From Nitrincola lacisaponensis (GTDB taxonomy: Bacteria; Pseudomonadota; Gammaproteobacteria; Pseudomonadales; Balneatricaceae): a DNA stretch of 64,000 bases. Shown here in pieces: positions 35,641 through 44,665 of the stretch (positions are counted from its first letter, which is position 1; every line of letters starts with the position of its first letter). The DNA lies in assembly GCF_000691225.1 (NCBI RefSeq), contig NZ_JMSZ01000016.1:1-64000 (forward strand), read 5' to 3'. The translations under genes were made by a program, and so were the position numbers. Under the pieces are notes generated by a model that worked only from the letters and a program-made list of their open reading frames with translations, had not been told where the DNA came from and ran no database searches.

Positions 35641-38544
35641 ATGTCCGAATTACGCCCACTGGATCAGCTGCCATCTCTGTTACAGCCTGTTGTGGAAAAG
35701 TCCTGGCAAAGTCTGCAACCTGCCTGTGCTCAGGTACGGCCGCTGTATGCCGCACTGGAAACCGAACTCTGTCAGGTCCTGGCGATCAGTGATTTTGTCG
35801 CCGACCAACTGACGCGTCGTCCAGAGTGGTTGGTACAGCTACTGGAGCGGGGGGATCTGCTGCAGAGCTATACCCTGACAACCTATGCTGACCGTTTAAC
35901 GGCATTGCTGGCGAACATTGATGATGAGCTGCAGATGCAGCAGCAGCTCAGGCGTTTTCGTCAGTATGAAATGGTGCGGTTGATCTGGCGTGATTTGATG
36001 CGTCATGCGGATATGCGTGAAACCACCCGTGATCTGTCGCGTCTGGCAGATGCCTGTATTGATCGTGCACTGGACTGGTTATATCAGCGTGCCTGCAAGC
36101 GTTGGGGCGTCCCTATGTCACCGGAAGATGCTCAGGGGCAGCGTCACCCGGTACACCTGGTCGTTCTGGGAATGGGCAAGCTCGGAGCGGATGAGCTGAA
36201 TCTTTCTTCAGATATTGATCTGATGTTTTGTTTTTCGGCAAAGGGTGAAACCGATCACCCCAATAATCCACTGGAAAATCAGGATTTTTTTATCCGTCTG
36301 GGGCAGAAGCTGATTCAGGCGCTGGATAACCAGACTGTTGAAGGTTTTGTGTTTCGTGTCGATATGCGGCTGCGCCCTTTCGGTTCTGCCGGACCGCTGG
36401 CTATCAGTTTTAGTGCCATGGAACATTATTATCAGGAACAGGGGCGTGACTGGGAACGTTATGCCATGATCAAGGCGCGTCCAGTCGCCGGTGATCTGCA
36501 GGCAGGAGAGCAGTTGCTGCAACAGCTGCGCCCGTTCGTATATCGCAAATATATCGATTTCAGTGCGTTTGAGTCCTTGCGTGAAATGAAGCGCATGATC
36601 AATCACGAGGTGCGTCGCAAGGGGTTGGAGCAGAATGTCAAACTGGGCTCAGGTGGTATTCGTGAAGTCGAGTTTATTGCCCAGGCGTTTCAGTTGATCC
36701 GTGGTGGTCGTGACCGGGTGCTGCAGCAGCGCGAACTGCTCAATATTCTGCCGCTGTTACCAGAGCATGTCGGTATGCCCGATACCGCCGTAGCCGAACT
36801 GACTGATGCCTATGTCTTTCTGCGCAATACCGAACATGCGATCCAGGCGATTGCCGATGAGCAGACGCAAGAGTTGCCTTCAGATCCTGTAGGTCAGGCC
36901 CGAATCGCTCTGGCGATGGGCTATGCTGACTGGTCGACTTTCCAGCAGCAGCTGACAGAGCACCGTCAGGCTGTATCGCGTCATTTTGCGGATGTGATTG
37001 CTCCGGCTGATGCCGATGCGGATACCGTGGAAGTCACCGATGAGGCAGAGTGGCACAGTTTGTTGACACAGGAGCTGGATGACGATCAGGCGTTGACCCT
37101 GTTGCGTCGTAAAGGCTTCAGTCAGGCGGAATATGCATTAAAACTGTTGCAGGATTTGCAGCAGTCACGTGCGATGCAGATGCTGCAACAGGTCGCCAAA
37201 ACCCGTTTGCTGCAGGTATTGCCCGCTCTGCTGGAAACGGTTGCTGGCTGTGACAATCCTGAAGTGACGCTGGAACGTGTGCTGCAATTGATACAGGCAG
37301 TGTTGCGTCGTTCCGCTTATCTGGTATTGCTGGCTGAAAATCCGGCAGCGTTGCGACAGTTGGTTCAGCTGTGTTCAGCCAGCGCCTGGTTCGCCACTTT
37401 GTTAGCCAAACAGCCGGTGCTGCTGGATGAGCTGATTGACCCGCGTACCCTGTTCACACCGCCGGATAAATCGCGGTTGCAGGCTGAACTACAGCAGCAG
37501 TTGCTCAGAGTGCCGGAAGAGGATGTCGAGCAGTTGATGGAAACACTACGTTATTTCCGACATGCCCATGTCCTGCGAGTGGCGGCATCCGATATCACGG
37601 GCGCCTTGCCATTGATGAAAGTCAGTGATTACCTGACCTGGCTGGCTGAAACGCTGCTGGAAGCCGTGTTGCAAAGTGCCTGGAAAACCCTGACAGCCAG
37701 GCATGGCGTGCCAATGCGAGCCCCTGGAGAGCCCTGTGATCCTGACTTTATTGTAGTGGGGTATGGCAAGCTCGGCGGGATTGAGCTCTCGTATGGCTCT
37801 GATCTGGATCTGGTGTTTATCCATGATGCTGATCCGGACCTGAATACGGATGGTGAGAAATCAGTACCCAATCCGGTGTTTTTCAACCGTTTGGGGCAAA
37901 AGATGATTCACTTGCTGAATACCTTTACCCCATCGGGTCAGTTGTATGAAATCGATATGCGGCTGCGCCCTTCCGGTAACTCCGGTCTGCTGGTCTCCAG
38001 TCTGTCTGCTTTTGAAAAGTATCAGCAACAGGAAGCCTGGACCTGGGAACACCAGGCATTGGTCCGTGCCCGCGTCGTGGCAGGCAGTCCGGCGTTGACC
38101 CGGCGCTTTGAGGAGGCACGTGCCAAGGTGTTGATGCGCCAGCGTGACAGCACAGCACTGCTCGAAGAGGTGCGCAGTATGCGTGAGAAAATGCGGACAC
38201 ACCTGGCAAGCCCTGCTTCAGCAGAAGATCAGTTTGACCTGAAGCAGGATCGTGGCGGTATCGTGGATATCGAGTTTATGGTGCAGTACTGGGTCTTGAA
38301 CCATGCCTGGGAATATCCGGACCTGGTGACCTATACTGACAATATTCGCATTCTGGATGTGATTGAAGCACGGCAGTTGCTCAGTGCTGAGGATGCAGAA
38401 ACCCTGCGTGAAGCCTATCGTGTGCTGCGTTCGGTGGGACATCGTCAGGCGTTACAGGAGCAATCCAACAGTGTGGTTGCTGATGCACAACTGAATGCCT
38501 ACCGACAGCGGGTGATGGCGATCTGGCAGCAGGTGATGGAGTAA
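35641..38544 (+). CDS. glnE: Bifunctional glutamine synthetase adenylyltransferase/deadenylase
   Basis: 967 residues (E. coli GlnE 946). Two nucleotidyltransferase halves: the N-terminal deadenylase with GMGKLGADELNLSSDIDL near 177-195 and the C-terminal adenylylase with GYGKLGGIELSYGSDLDL near 705-722, each followed by a helical domain. It switches glutamine synthetase off and on by AMP transfer in response to PII. ATG 35641 follows GAGAGGAAAC. It stands alone and ends at a strong hairpin before convergent ilvE. The glnE-ilvE neighbourhood is also seen in Pseudomonas. Confidence 0.98.
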   Translation: MSELRPLDQLPSLLQPVVEKSWQSLQPACAQVRPLYAALETELCQVLAISDFVADQLTRRPEWLVQLLERGDLLQSYTLTTYADRLTALLANIDDELQMQQQLRRFRQYEMVRLIWRDLMRHADMRETTRDLSRLADACIDRALDWLYQRACKRWGVPMSPEDAQGQRHPVHLVVLGMGKLGADELNLSSDIDLMFCFSAKGETDHPNNPLENQDFFIRLGQKLIQALDNQTVEGFVFRVDMRLRPFGSAGPLAISFSAMEHYYQEQGRDWERYAMIKARPVAGDLQAGEQLLQQLRPFVYRKYIDFSAFESLREMKRMINHEVRRKGLEQNVKLGSGGIREVEFIAQAFQLIRGGRDRVLQQRELLNILPLLPEHVGMPDTAVAELTDAYVFLRNTEHAIQAIADEQTQELPSDPVGQARIALAMGYADWSTFQQQLTEHRQAVSRHFADVIAPADADADTVEVTDEAEWHSLLTQELDDDQALTLLRRKGFSQAEYALKLLQDLQQSRAMQMLQQVAKTRLLQVLPALLETVAGCDNPEVTLERVLQLIQAVLRRSAYLVLLAENPAALRQLVQLCSASAWFATLLAKQPVLLDELIDPRTLFTPPDKSRLQAELQQQLLRVPEEDVEQLMETLRYFRHAHVLRVAASDITGALPLMKVSDYLTWLAETLLEAVLQSAWKTLTARHGVPMRAPGEPCDPDFIVVGYGKLGGIELSYGSDLDLVFIHDADPDLNTDGEKSVPNPVFFNRLGQKMIHLLNTFTPSGQLYEIDMRLRPSGNSGLLVSSLSAFEKYQQQEAWTWEHQALVRARVVAGSPALTRRFEEARAKVLMRQRDSTALLEEVRSMREKMRTHLASPASAEDQFDLKQDRGGIVDIEFMVQYWVLNHAWEYPDLVTYTDNIRILDVIEARQLLSAEDAETLREAYRVLRSVGHRQALQEQSNSVVADAQLNAYRQRVMAIWQQVME

Positions 38545-38550
38545 GAGAGA

Positions 38551-38577
38551 TGGCCGCACCAGCGTCTTGTGCGGCCA
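38551..38577. terminator. Bidirectional hairpin between glnE and ilvE
   Basis: Perfect nine-base GC-rich stem TGGCCGCAC / GTGCGGCCA with a nine-base loop, six bases after the glnE stop and 18 bases from the ilvE stop. There is no T run on the + strand; the - strand copy is followed by a pyrimidine-rich TCTCTCTTAC. Confidence 0.7.
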
Positions 38578-38595
38578 CCTGAAACGGGCTGGTTA

Positions 38596-39594
38596 TCAGA
38601 TGCGGGTGAGCCAGCCGTGGGTGTCGTCAGCCTGGCCCCACTGAATCGCATTCAGTGCCTGGCGCAGTTTACGAGTGGTTTCGCCTACGCCACCCTGACC
38701 AACAGCATGTTCTTTACCCTGGTAAATCAGCGTACCCACGGGTGTCAGCACAGCTGCCGTGCCTGAGAGTGCTGCCTCACAACCCGGTTTGGCGGCGCGT
38801 TCCAGCAGTTCATCAACGGTCAGTTCCCGCTCAGACACCTGCATGCCCATATCCCGCGCCAGGGTCAGGATGGAGTCACGGGTAACACCGTGCAGGAAGC
38901 TTTGATCCAGTGCCTTGGTGATGATTTCATTGCCATCGATCAACAGGAAGTTGGCTGCGCCGGTTTCCTGAACATCACCGCCCGGGCAGAAAAGTACCTG
39001 GTCGGCCTGAACTGTTTCACGCGCGCGCATGATAGGCTGCAATGCGCTGGCATAGTTGCCGCCGCTCTTGATCATGCCCATGTGCGGTGCACAGCGCATG
39101 CCCTGATCTTCCAGCAGCAGGCGCAGTGCCTTGTCACCACCTGCGAAGTAGTCGCCAACAGGTGATACCAGAACAAAAAAACAGGAGGTTACGGAAGGCA
39201 CGGCCGCTTTACCAATAGCCGGTTCAGTACCAAAGTGAGTTGGTCGAATGTATAGCGAGCCCGGCGGTGCCGGCACTTCGTCCGCAAAACGTGCCACGGT
39301 GTCCTTGATCATCTGCGCAACGGTCGCTTCATCCAGTGCAGGCAGGCCGAGCAGGCGTGAACTTTGCGACAGACGGGCAATGTTACGGTCCATGCGGAAG
39401 ATGTTCACCGAGCCATCTTCATGGCGAAAGGCTTTCAAACCTTCAAAGCAGGTGCTGGAATAATGCAGTACATGAGCACCCGGGTGCAGTGTAATGCTAT
39501 TACTGCTGACCATCTCCGGCACGCTCCAGTTTGAACCGTCAAACCAGGTGATCGCCATTTCAGGCATGAAAACAGTACCGAATGCAGCAGCCAT
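38596..39594 (-). CDS. ilvE: Branched-chain amino acid aminotransferase
   Basis: 332 residues, class IV PLP aminotransferase fold. It transfers amino groups between glutamate and the keto acids of leucine, isoleucine and valine. The block VLHYSSTCFEGLKAFR near 42-57 and the SGGNYASALQPIMRA region with the PLP-proximal lysine region mark the family; EALSGT-like CEAALSGTAAVLTPVG is near the end. The sequence GNYASALQP suits the longer BCAT2-type group rather than the 309-residue E. coli IlvE. GAGGATT precedes ATG 39594. Confidence 0.93.
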   Translation of the reverse strand: MAAAFGTVFMPEMAITWFDGSNWSVPEMVSSNSITLHPGAHVLHYSSTCFEGLKAFRHEDGSVNIFRMDRNIARLSQSSRLLGLPALDEATVAQMIKDTVARFADEVPAPPGSLYIRPTHFGTEPAIGKAAVPSVTSCFFVLVSPVGDYFAGGDKALRLLLEDQGMRCAPHMGMIKSGGNYASALQPIMRARETVQADQVLFCPGGDVQETGAANFLLIDGNEIITKALDQSFLHGVTRDSILTLARDMGMQVSERELTVDELLERAAKPGCEAALSGTAAVLTPVGTLIYQGKEHAVGQGGVGETTRKLRQALNAIQWGQADDTHGWLTRI

Positions 39595-39760
39595 GAATCA
39601 ATCCTCAACAAACCTATAAAGAGCCCTCGATTGTAATCATACCCTGGGCTAAAGGGAATTGTCTGAATGTCCTGATGACTAATTTTACCTGGAAGCTGGG
39701 GCTTTTCCGGTGTGACTGCTATCATGCGGAAAAACATTAGGAAAAGAGTGGGAAGCGCAC

Positions 39761-40669
39761 GTGAGTGCAATCTGGATCATCACTGATGGTAAACCCGGAC
39801 ACTATAACCAGTCCCTGGGATTGGCGAATGCACTGAAAGCCTTGCAGCCGCCGTTGCAGGTGGAGACCTTGCCTGCCTTGCCAAAGCGTCAATTGCTCCG
39901 GATCCTTGCCGGAGGTGCTTTGCCAGAACCTTTGCGGACAAGTGCGCAGCGTAACCCGCCACAATTGCTGATTGCTGCCGGACATGCAACCCATTTGAGC
40001 CTGTTGCTGCTGAGTCGCCATTTAAAAGCGCGCAGCGTGGTATTAATGCAGCCCAGCCTGCCGTGTCGATGGTTTGATCTGTGTCTGATTCCCCGACATG
40101 ACCACCCGCGTCCGGCAGCAAATATTGTTGAAACTCAGGGGGCTCTGAATCCCATGAGCCCCGGTGTCAAACACGCGAATACCGGTCTGATTCTGATTGG
40201 TGGCCCTTCGAAACACCATGGATGGAATGATGATCAGCTGTTGTCACAGTTGCGGCCACTGCTTGCCTCATCAACCTGCCAGTGGCTTATGACCTCATCA
40301 CGTCGTACGCCAGAAGAAACACTGCTACGGCTGAAATCGCTGGAAGGTATAACGTTTGTGCCGTTCAGTGAGACGCCGCCTGGCTGGGTAGCGGCTCAAT
40401 TGAGTACAGCCGAGCAAGCCTGGATAACAGCAGACAGTGTATCGATGGTGTATGAAGCCCTGACAGCGGGGTGTGCGGTGGGGGTTCTGGATGTGCCATT
40501 ACGTCAGGCGGAGCGCCCCAGTCGGTTGGTTAAGGGGCTGGAGCAACTGGTCCGGCAGGGATGGGTGCATCAGGGTGTTGATCACTCTGAGGCGTTACAG
40601 GCGGTCACTCCGACGCTGAATGAAGCCCAGCGATGTGCGCGATTGATTCATGATAGAGGTTGGTTATGA
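39761..40669 (+). CDS. ELM1/DUF1022-family putative glycosyltransferase
   Basis: 302 residues from a GTG at 39761 behind GGAAG. The start WIITDGKPGHYNQSLGLANAL and LLIAAGHATHLSLLLLSR are characteristic of the family named after plant mitochondrial ELM1. Bacterial members sit in LPS loci and have a GT-B-like fold (QAWITADSVSMVYEALTAGCAVGVLDVP). Activity is not established. The stop overlaps the next GT4 gene (ATGA), so it is part of the LPS operon 39761-44056. Confidence 0.85.
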   Translation: MSAIWIITDGKPGHYNQSLGLANALKALQPPLQVETLPALPKRQLLRILAGGALPEPLRTSAQRNPPQLLIAAGHATHLSLLLLSRHLKARSVVLMQPSLPCRWFDLCLIPRHDHPRPAANIVETQGALNPMSPGVKHANTGLILIGGPSKHHGWNDDQLLSQLRPLLASSTCQWLMTSSRRTPEETLLRLKSLEGITFVPFSETPPGWVAAQLSTAEQAWITADSVSMVYEALTAGCAVGVLDVPLRQAERPSRLVKGLEQLVRQGWVHQGVDHSEALQAVTPTLNEAQRCARLIHDRGWL

Positions 40670-41766
40670 AAGTGGTGCAAGTATTGCCCGCGCTAGAGCT
40701 TGGCGGTGTCGAACGCGGCACGCTCGAAGTGGCGGAAGGCCTGGTAAAAGCGGGGCATGAATCGATAGTCGTGTCAGCTGGCGGGCGTCTGGTCAACGCG
40801 CTGGAGGCCGCTGGTAGTCAGCATGTCCAATGGGATCTGGGACGTAAATCCCTGCGCACTTTTTTACAGGTCCGTCCATTTCGTCGCTGGCTGGAGCAGC
40901 AGCAGCCGGATATTGTCCATGTCCGCTCCCGAATGCCTGCCTGGATTGTCTGGCTTGCCTGGCGGGGTATGAACCCTGAAACGCGGCCGCGCTTTATTAC
41001 CACCCTGCATGGCATGCATTCGGTGAATCGTTACAGTGCCATTATGGGCAAGGGCGAGCGAGTGATTGCGGTTTCCGAAACGGCTAAACGTTATCTGCTG
41101 GATAACTTTCCGGAAGTGGATCCTGCTAAAGTCACCGTGATTCACCGCGGTATTGATCCTGATGAGTTTCCACGGGGTTATCGCCCACCAGATAGTTGGC
41201 TGGAGACGTTTTATACTGATAACCCACAGGCGCGGGATAAGTTCCTGATCTGCTTCCCTGGGCGTATTACCCGCTGGAAAGGGCATCTGGATCTGGTTGA
41301 GGTGATAGGCCGGCTTAAGGCACAGTTGCCCAATGTGCATGTGTTGGTTATAGGCAGTGATCCCAAGGGAAAGTTTCTGGCAGAAGTGAAGGCTGCTATA
41401 GAAGCGCAATCACTGGTTGAACACTTTACCTTTCTCGGTACCCGCTCCGATATGAAAGAGCTCTATGCCATCAGTGATGTAATGTTATCGCTGACCAGCA
41501 CCACTGCCGAAGCCTTTGGGCGAACTGTTGTTGAGTGTCTGTCAATAGGGACGCCAGTGGTGGGGTATGCTTATGGTGCAGTTGAAGAAACCTTGTCAGC
41601 TCTTTATGCCGATGGACTGGTGGACACAGGAAATGTTGAGGGTGTTGTAGAGAAGATTGTCACTCTGGCATCTTCAACAGAGCAGAGAAAGCCAGATGAG
41701 AATAATTTTCTACTCAATAATATGATTAGAAAAACGTTAGCAGTATATGAGAGGTTTAGTTCATGA
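40666..41766 (+). CDS. GT4-family glycosyltransferase, LPS core/O-antigen assembly
   Basis: 366 residues from ATG 40666, overlapping the ELM1-family stop. GT-B fold: N-terminal VVQVLPALELGGVERGTLEVA (donor loop GGVERG), middle linker, and C-terminal GT4 core (CFPGRITRWKGHLDLVEVIG, then TTAEAFGRTVVECLSIGTPVV with the EX7E motif). A nucleotide sugar donor is expected; which one is unknown. The last 40 or so codons (from about 41640) turn AT-rich, unlike the rest. It overlaps the following O-antigen ligase start (ATGA). Confidence 0.93.
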   Translation: MKVVQVLPALELGGVERGTLEVAEGLVKAGHESIVVSAGGRLVNALEAAGSQHVQWDLGRKSLRTFLQVRPFRRWLEQQQPDIVHVRSRMPAWIVWLAWRGMNPETRPRFITTLHGMHSVNRYSAIMGKGERVIAVSETAKRYLLDNFPEVDPAKVTVIHRGIDPDEFPRGYRPPDSWLETFYTDNPQARDKFLICFPGRITRWKGHLDLVEVIGRLKAQLPNVHVLVIGSDPKGKFLAEVKAAIEAQSLVEHFTFLGTRSDMKELYAISDVMLSLTSTTAEAFGRTVVECLSIGTPVVGYAYGAVEETLSALYADGLVDTGNVEGVVEKIVTLASSTEQRKPDENNFLLNNMIRKTLAVYERFSS

Positions 41767-43007
41767 GATCACAGGTGTTGCCTTGGGGCTTAAAAGGTTC
41801 TGGGTTTTTTTTGATGGTGTTTTTACTGTCGTTCTCTATTTTCTTTGCTGTTGAAAAAGCGTATAAAATACTGCCAGTGATATACTTTATTGCTGCGGTT
41901 TTTTATGTTTTAAAAGAAAAACCTTTTTTGTATTTAAAAATAATTTTGTTTTATTTTTTTGCTGTTTCTTTTGTTATTTTTGGTGATATTTTTAATATTT
42001 TCTTTGGTAATTCTGATTTTAGTGGGATTGAACAGGTCGCTAGAAACCTTATACTGGTTTTTCCGCTTGTTTTTCTTTTAAATAATGAAAAAATCTCTGA
42101 AAGATCCATAGTGTTTTCTGTTTTTTTGATGTTGTGTGTTACAGCTATAGCTTCTATTCTTCAGTTTTATTCGGTCTATGCGCAAGAGTCATCACACTTT
42201 AATGGACAGCGTATTGGCTTATGGTGGAATCCAGTTCCTTTTGCAAACTCTATTGTAATTTTTCTTGGGCTACTCTTAGGGGCTGCTTTAATAGCTCCAA
42301 AAAGCTATTGGAATAATATTATTGTTGGGTTAGCCTGTTTGATAATGTTCGTTGTTATTTATCTTAGCGGTACGCGCAGTGCGCTTCTCTCATATTTTGT
42401 CGTAGTTTTTATTTATTTACTGGCAATAGCTTTAGATGACAAGCGTGTTTTGTTCAGGTCTTGGATGGCTGTTGCACTTTTTGCTTTGGTTATTGCTACA
42501 GCTTTTTTATTTGGTGACAGGGTCGCCTTGGCAGTCGAGCAGCTTTATAGACATTTTGATGAAGGCCCTGAGTATACTTCGGTAAGCATTAGATTGAGTA
42601 GCTGGTATTATTCGTGGTTAATATTTCTTGATAACCCTTTGTTTGGCTATGGAACAAGGGGGGCTAGTGCAGTTGGGAAAAGCTTTGTTGATGCCGGCGT
42701 TGTTCCTGAGTATGTGGTCAATTATCATGCTCATTCAGATATATTTGACGCTATGAAGCGTAACGGGTTATTAGGAATTTTCGGACTGTTATGGGTTTAT
42801 TTATCACCTTTTATTATGATGTGGTATTTTAAGATTTCATTAAGAGATATGGCACCAGTGCTCTTGGTTATTGTTGCTTTTTTTATAAGTGGTCTGACTG
42901 AGATTAATATAAGACATAATGTGTCTGCAAACTCTTTTTATATGGCATATATGCTTGCTTTGGCTGTTGTGTTTAGACCAAAAGTTCAAGGAGGTAAGGT
43001 GTTATGA
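41763..43007 (+). CDS. O-antigen ligase/polymerase-family membrane protein (WaaL/Wzy type)
   Basis: 414 residues, about 11 to 12 membrane helices, with a large periplasmic loop in the second half (about 265-330). The loop contains RLSSWYYSWLIFLDNPLFGYG and HAHSDIFDAMKRNGLLG, matching the Wzy_C/O-antigen ligase domain. It should either link O-polysaccharide to lipid A-core (WaaL) or polymerise repeat units (Wzy); the two are hard to tell apart by sequence. Strongly AT-rich DNA and codon use differ from the flanks, indicating acquisition. Start and stop overlap both neighbours. Confidence 0.88.
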   Translation: MRSQVLPWGLKGSGFFLMVFLLSFSIFFAVEKAYKILPVIYFIAAVFYVLKEKPFLYLKIILFYFFAVSFVIFGDIFNIFFGNSDFSGIEQVARNLILVFPLVFLLNNEKISERSIVFSVFLMLCVTAIASILQFYSVYAQESSHFNGQRIGLWWNPVPFANSIVIFLGLLLGAALIAPKSYWNNIIVGLACLIMFVVIYLSGTRSALLSYFVVVFIYLLAIALDDKRVLFRSWMAVALFALVIATAFLFGDRVALAVEQLYRHFDEGPEYTSVSIRLSSWYYSWLIFLDNPLFGYGTRGASAVGKSFVDAGVVPEYVVNYHAHSDIFDAMKRNGLLGIFGLLWVYLSPFIMMWYFKISLRDMAPVLLVIVAFFISGLTEINIRHNVSANSFYMAYMLALAVVFRPKVQGGKVL

Positions 43008-44056
43008 ATGATGGTTCTGGGCTGGTAAGAATCGGACTGGTATTGTGCTCAGACAGGAAAGGGGGGTTGGAAAATGCATTTGTTGATATGGCTTATGCGC
43101 TAACAGCGCTTGGCTATAAGGTTGTCGTTTTTACGCCAGGTAATGCTCCCTTTAGATTGATGATGCCTGATTCGGTTGAGTTTCATGATTACAATCCTAA
43201 AGGGTATTGGGATATTTTTAGTGGTTACAAAACAAGGCGTTATATTAAGAATAATAATCTCGAATTGATGGTTACCATCAATTCGAGAGCGACCTATACC
43301 ATTGCGAAGTCAGTTGCTGGTCTGAACCTGCCCGTATTGGGCATTTCTTATAGCTACAAGCATAAAAGAATGCAGGCAGCTGATCGTCTTGTTGTTGTTA
43401 CAGAGCACATGAAGGCCCATTATCTTCAACATGGCTGGTCTGCTGATAATGTAGATGTATTGCCCTGTGTGTTAAGAGACTTTCCTGTAGAAAAAATACC
43501 CTCAAAGCCAGTCGAAAGTGTTGTAAAGCTGGGTTTCGTGGGCAGGCTTTCACCCGAAAAAGGTCTTGAAGAGCTAGTAGAAGCCATGTCTTTGTTGATA
43601 GGAAAAGGGCGCACTCTTTCGCTGACAATTGCCGGTAGTGGCGATGATGAGCATAAAATACACGCACTGTTAGAGCAAAAAAAACTGCAGCAGAGCGTGG
43701 TTTTTAGCGGTTGGATCACGGATATTCGTAAGTGGCTAAAAACTATTGATCTACTTGTTGTCCCTTCTAAAGAGGAAACCTTCGGCATCGTTGTTCTTGA
43801 AAGTATGGCGCATGGATGTCCGGTGGTATCAACCTGTGCGCCAGGGCCTGCTAGTCAGATAGAACATGGTGTGACTGGCTGGTTAGCTGAGACTGGTAAT
43901 GCCGAGTCTTTAGCGAAGGTTATAGATGTTGCATTGAGCCAGGCTGACTCCTGGGAACATATTATCGACAGAGCGAGAGCCAGCGCTTCAAAGTACTCCA
44001 TTGAAGCGCAGTTACCAAAGCTGAAAAATATTATTCAGCAGGTACTGAAAAAATGA
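43004..44056 (+). CDS. GT4-family glycosyltransferase in the AT-rich LPS island
   Basis: 350 residues, with AAGGAGG before ATG 43004. GT-B fold: RIGLVLCSDRKGGLENAFVDMA, with the GGLEN donor loop, then GFVGRLSPEKGLEELVEAM and EETFGIVVLESMAHGCPVV (EX7E). It adds a sugar in the LPS core or O-unit on the cytoplasmic face. AT-rich like the ligase before it. It is the last intact gene before the scar at 44066-44622. Confidence 0.93.
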   Translation: MNDGSGLVRIGLVLCSDRKGGLENAFVDMAYALTALGYKVVVFTPGNAPFRLMMPDSVEFHDYNPKGYWDIFSGYKTRRYIKNNNLELMVTINSRATYTIAKSVAGLNLPVLGISYSYKHKRMQAADRLVVVTEHMKAHYLQHGWSADNVDVLPCVLRDFPVEKIPSKPVESVVKLGFVGRLSPEKGLEELVEAMSLLIGKGRTLSLTIAGSGDDEHKIHALLEQKKLQQSVVFSGWITDIRKWLKTIDLLVVPSKEETFGIVVLESMAHGCPVVSTCAPGPASQIEHGVTGWLAETGNAESLAKVIDVALSQADSWEHIIDRARASASKYSIEAQLPKLKNIIQQVLKK

Positions 44057-44065
44057 TGCAGGCTG

Positions 44066-44373
44066 TTATCTTGGGTAGCCGCCTTGCTTACTCTTTCGCT
44101 TATAGTGCTTATAAAGTTTTATCTGCCTTAGAAAACGGCTATAAGCATAATTCACTGCATAGATGTAGCCTATCAGGCCTCTGTGCAAATAGCGCTTAAT
44201 AAATGACAACCAGAACTCCAGCAGAATTCGCGCTACGGATGGCTTAAGTCCTTTGGCGACCATATCCTGAACCTGAGCGTCAGAGTAGGTATTCATTTTT
44301 CGATACGGTGAGAAAAACTGCGTATGGATTCATGGGCTATTTTGATGCGAAGTTTTTCTATCTGAGTGTCTGG
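44066..44373 (-). pseudogene. Remnant of a WaaE-like GT2 glycosyltransferase gene, frameshifted
   Basis: On the - strand, 44296-44066 reads 76 codons homologous to the C-terminus of the intact GT2 gene at 45640 (MNTYSDAQVQDMVAKGLKPS against MNAYTDAQARDMLNKGRKPS; both continue to YSRFLRQIKLY). The upstream part continues in another frame: 44373 to about 44302 reads KIAHESIRSFSHRIEK, matching RIAHDSLRSFSHRLDK of the intact gene, then hits a stop. One missing A in the run at 44296-44300 explains the break. The N-terminal two-thirds, including the catalytic domain, are gone. Not functional. Confidence 0.8.
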
Positions 44374-44401
44374 CTATTATGATTAGCGTGTATTGTTCAG
44401 G

Positions 44402-44622
44402 CTGCGCAGAATGCTCAAGACGTTATCACCTGATCTGATTGTGAGCCATAACTCACGTGCTGCTTTTGCTTTGTCTCAAGCCATCAAAGGGCTGTGGCGC
44501 TGCTAAAGGATCGCTGTGCACTGGAGTTGCATATTGCTGGTAGTGGACCGGATCAGGCAGTGATAGAAGCGTTGGCGCAGCAACTCGGTGTTGCATCTGC
44601 TCTGCATTTGTCCGGCGAGTGA
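44402..44622 (+). pseudogene. Remnant of a GT4 glycosyltransferase gene with internal deletion
   Basis: On the + strand, 44402-44503 reads LKTLSPDLIVSHNSRAAFAL and on to a stop, typical of the middle of a GT4 N-domain. From 44491, in another frame, 44491-44619 reads AVALLKDRCALELHIAGSGP followed by DQAVIEALAQQLGVASALHL, the classic GT4 C-domain block, then TGA at 44620. The roughly 120 residues normally lying between these blocks are missing and the frame shifts at the joint, and both ends are absent. Thus it is a decayed gene. It fills most of the gap 44374-44665 together with the GT2 remnant. Confidence 0.75.
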
Positions 44623-44665
44623 CTGCCTAGTCAGGTGCTAGCTAGGTGTTAGTCAGATGTTATGG

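Noticed and set aside
42961-43003. AAGGAGGTAAGGTG as a possible riboswitch or regulatory leader
   Set aside because: It is simply a strong ribosome site for the GT4 gene at 43004.
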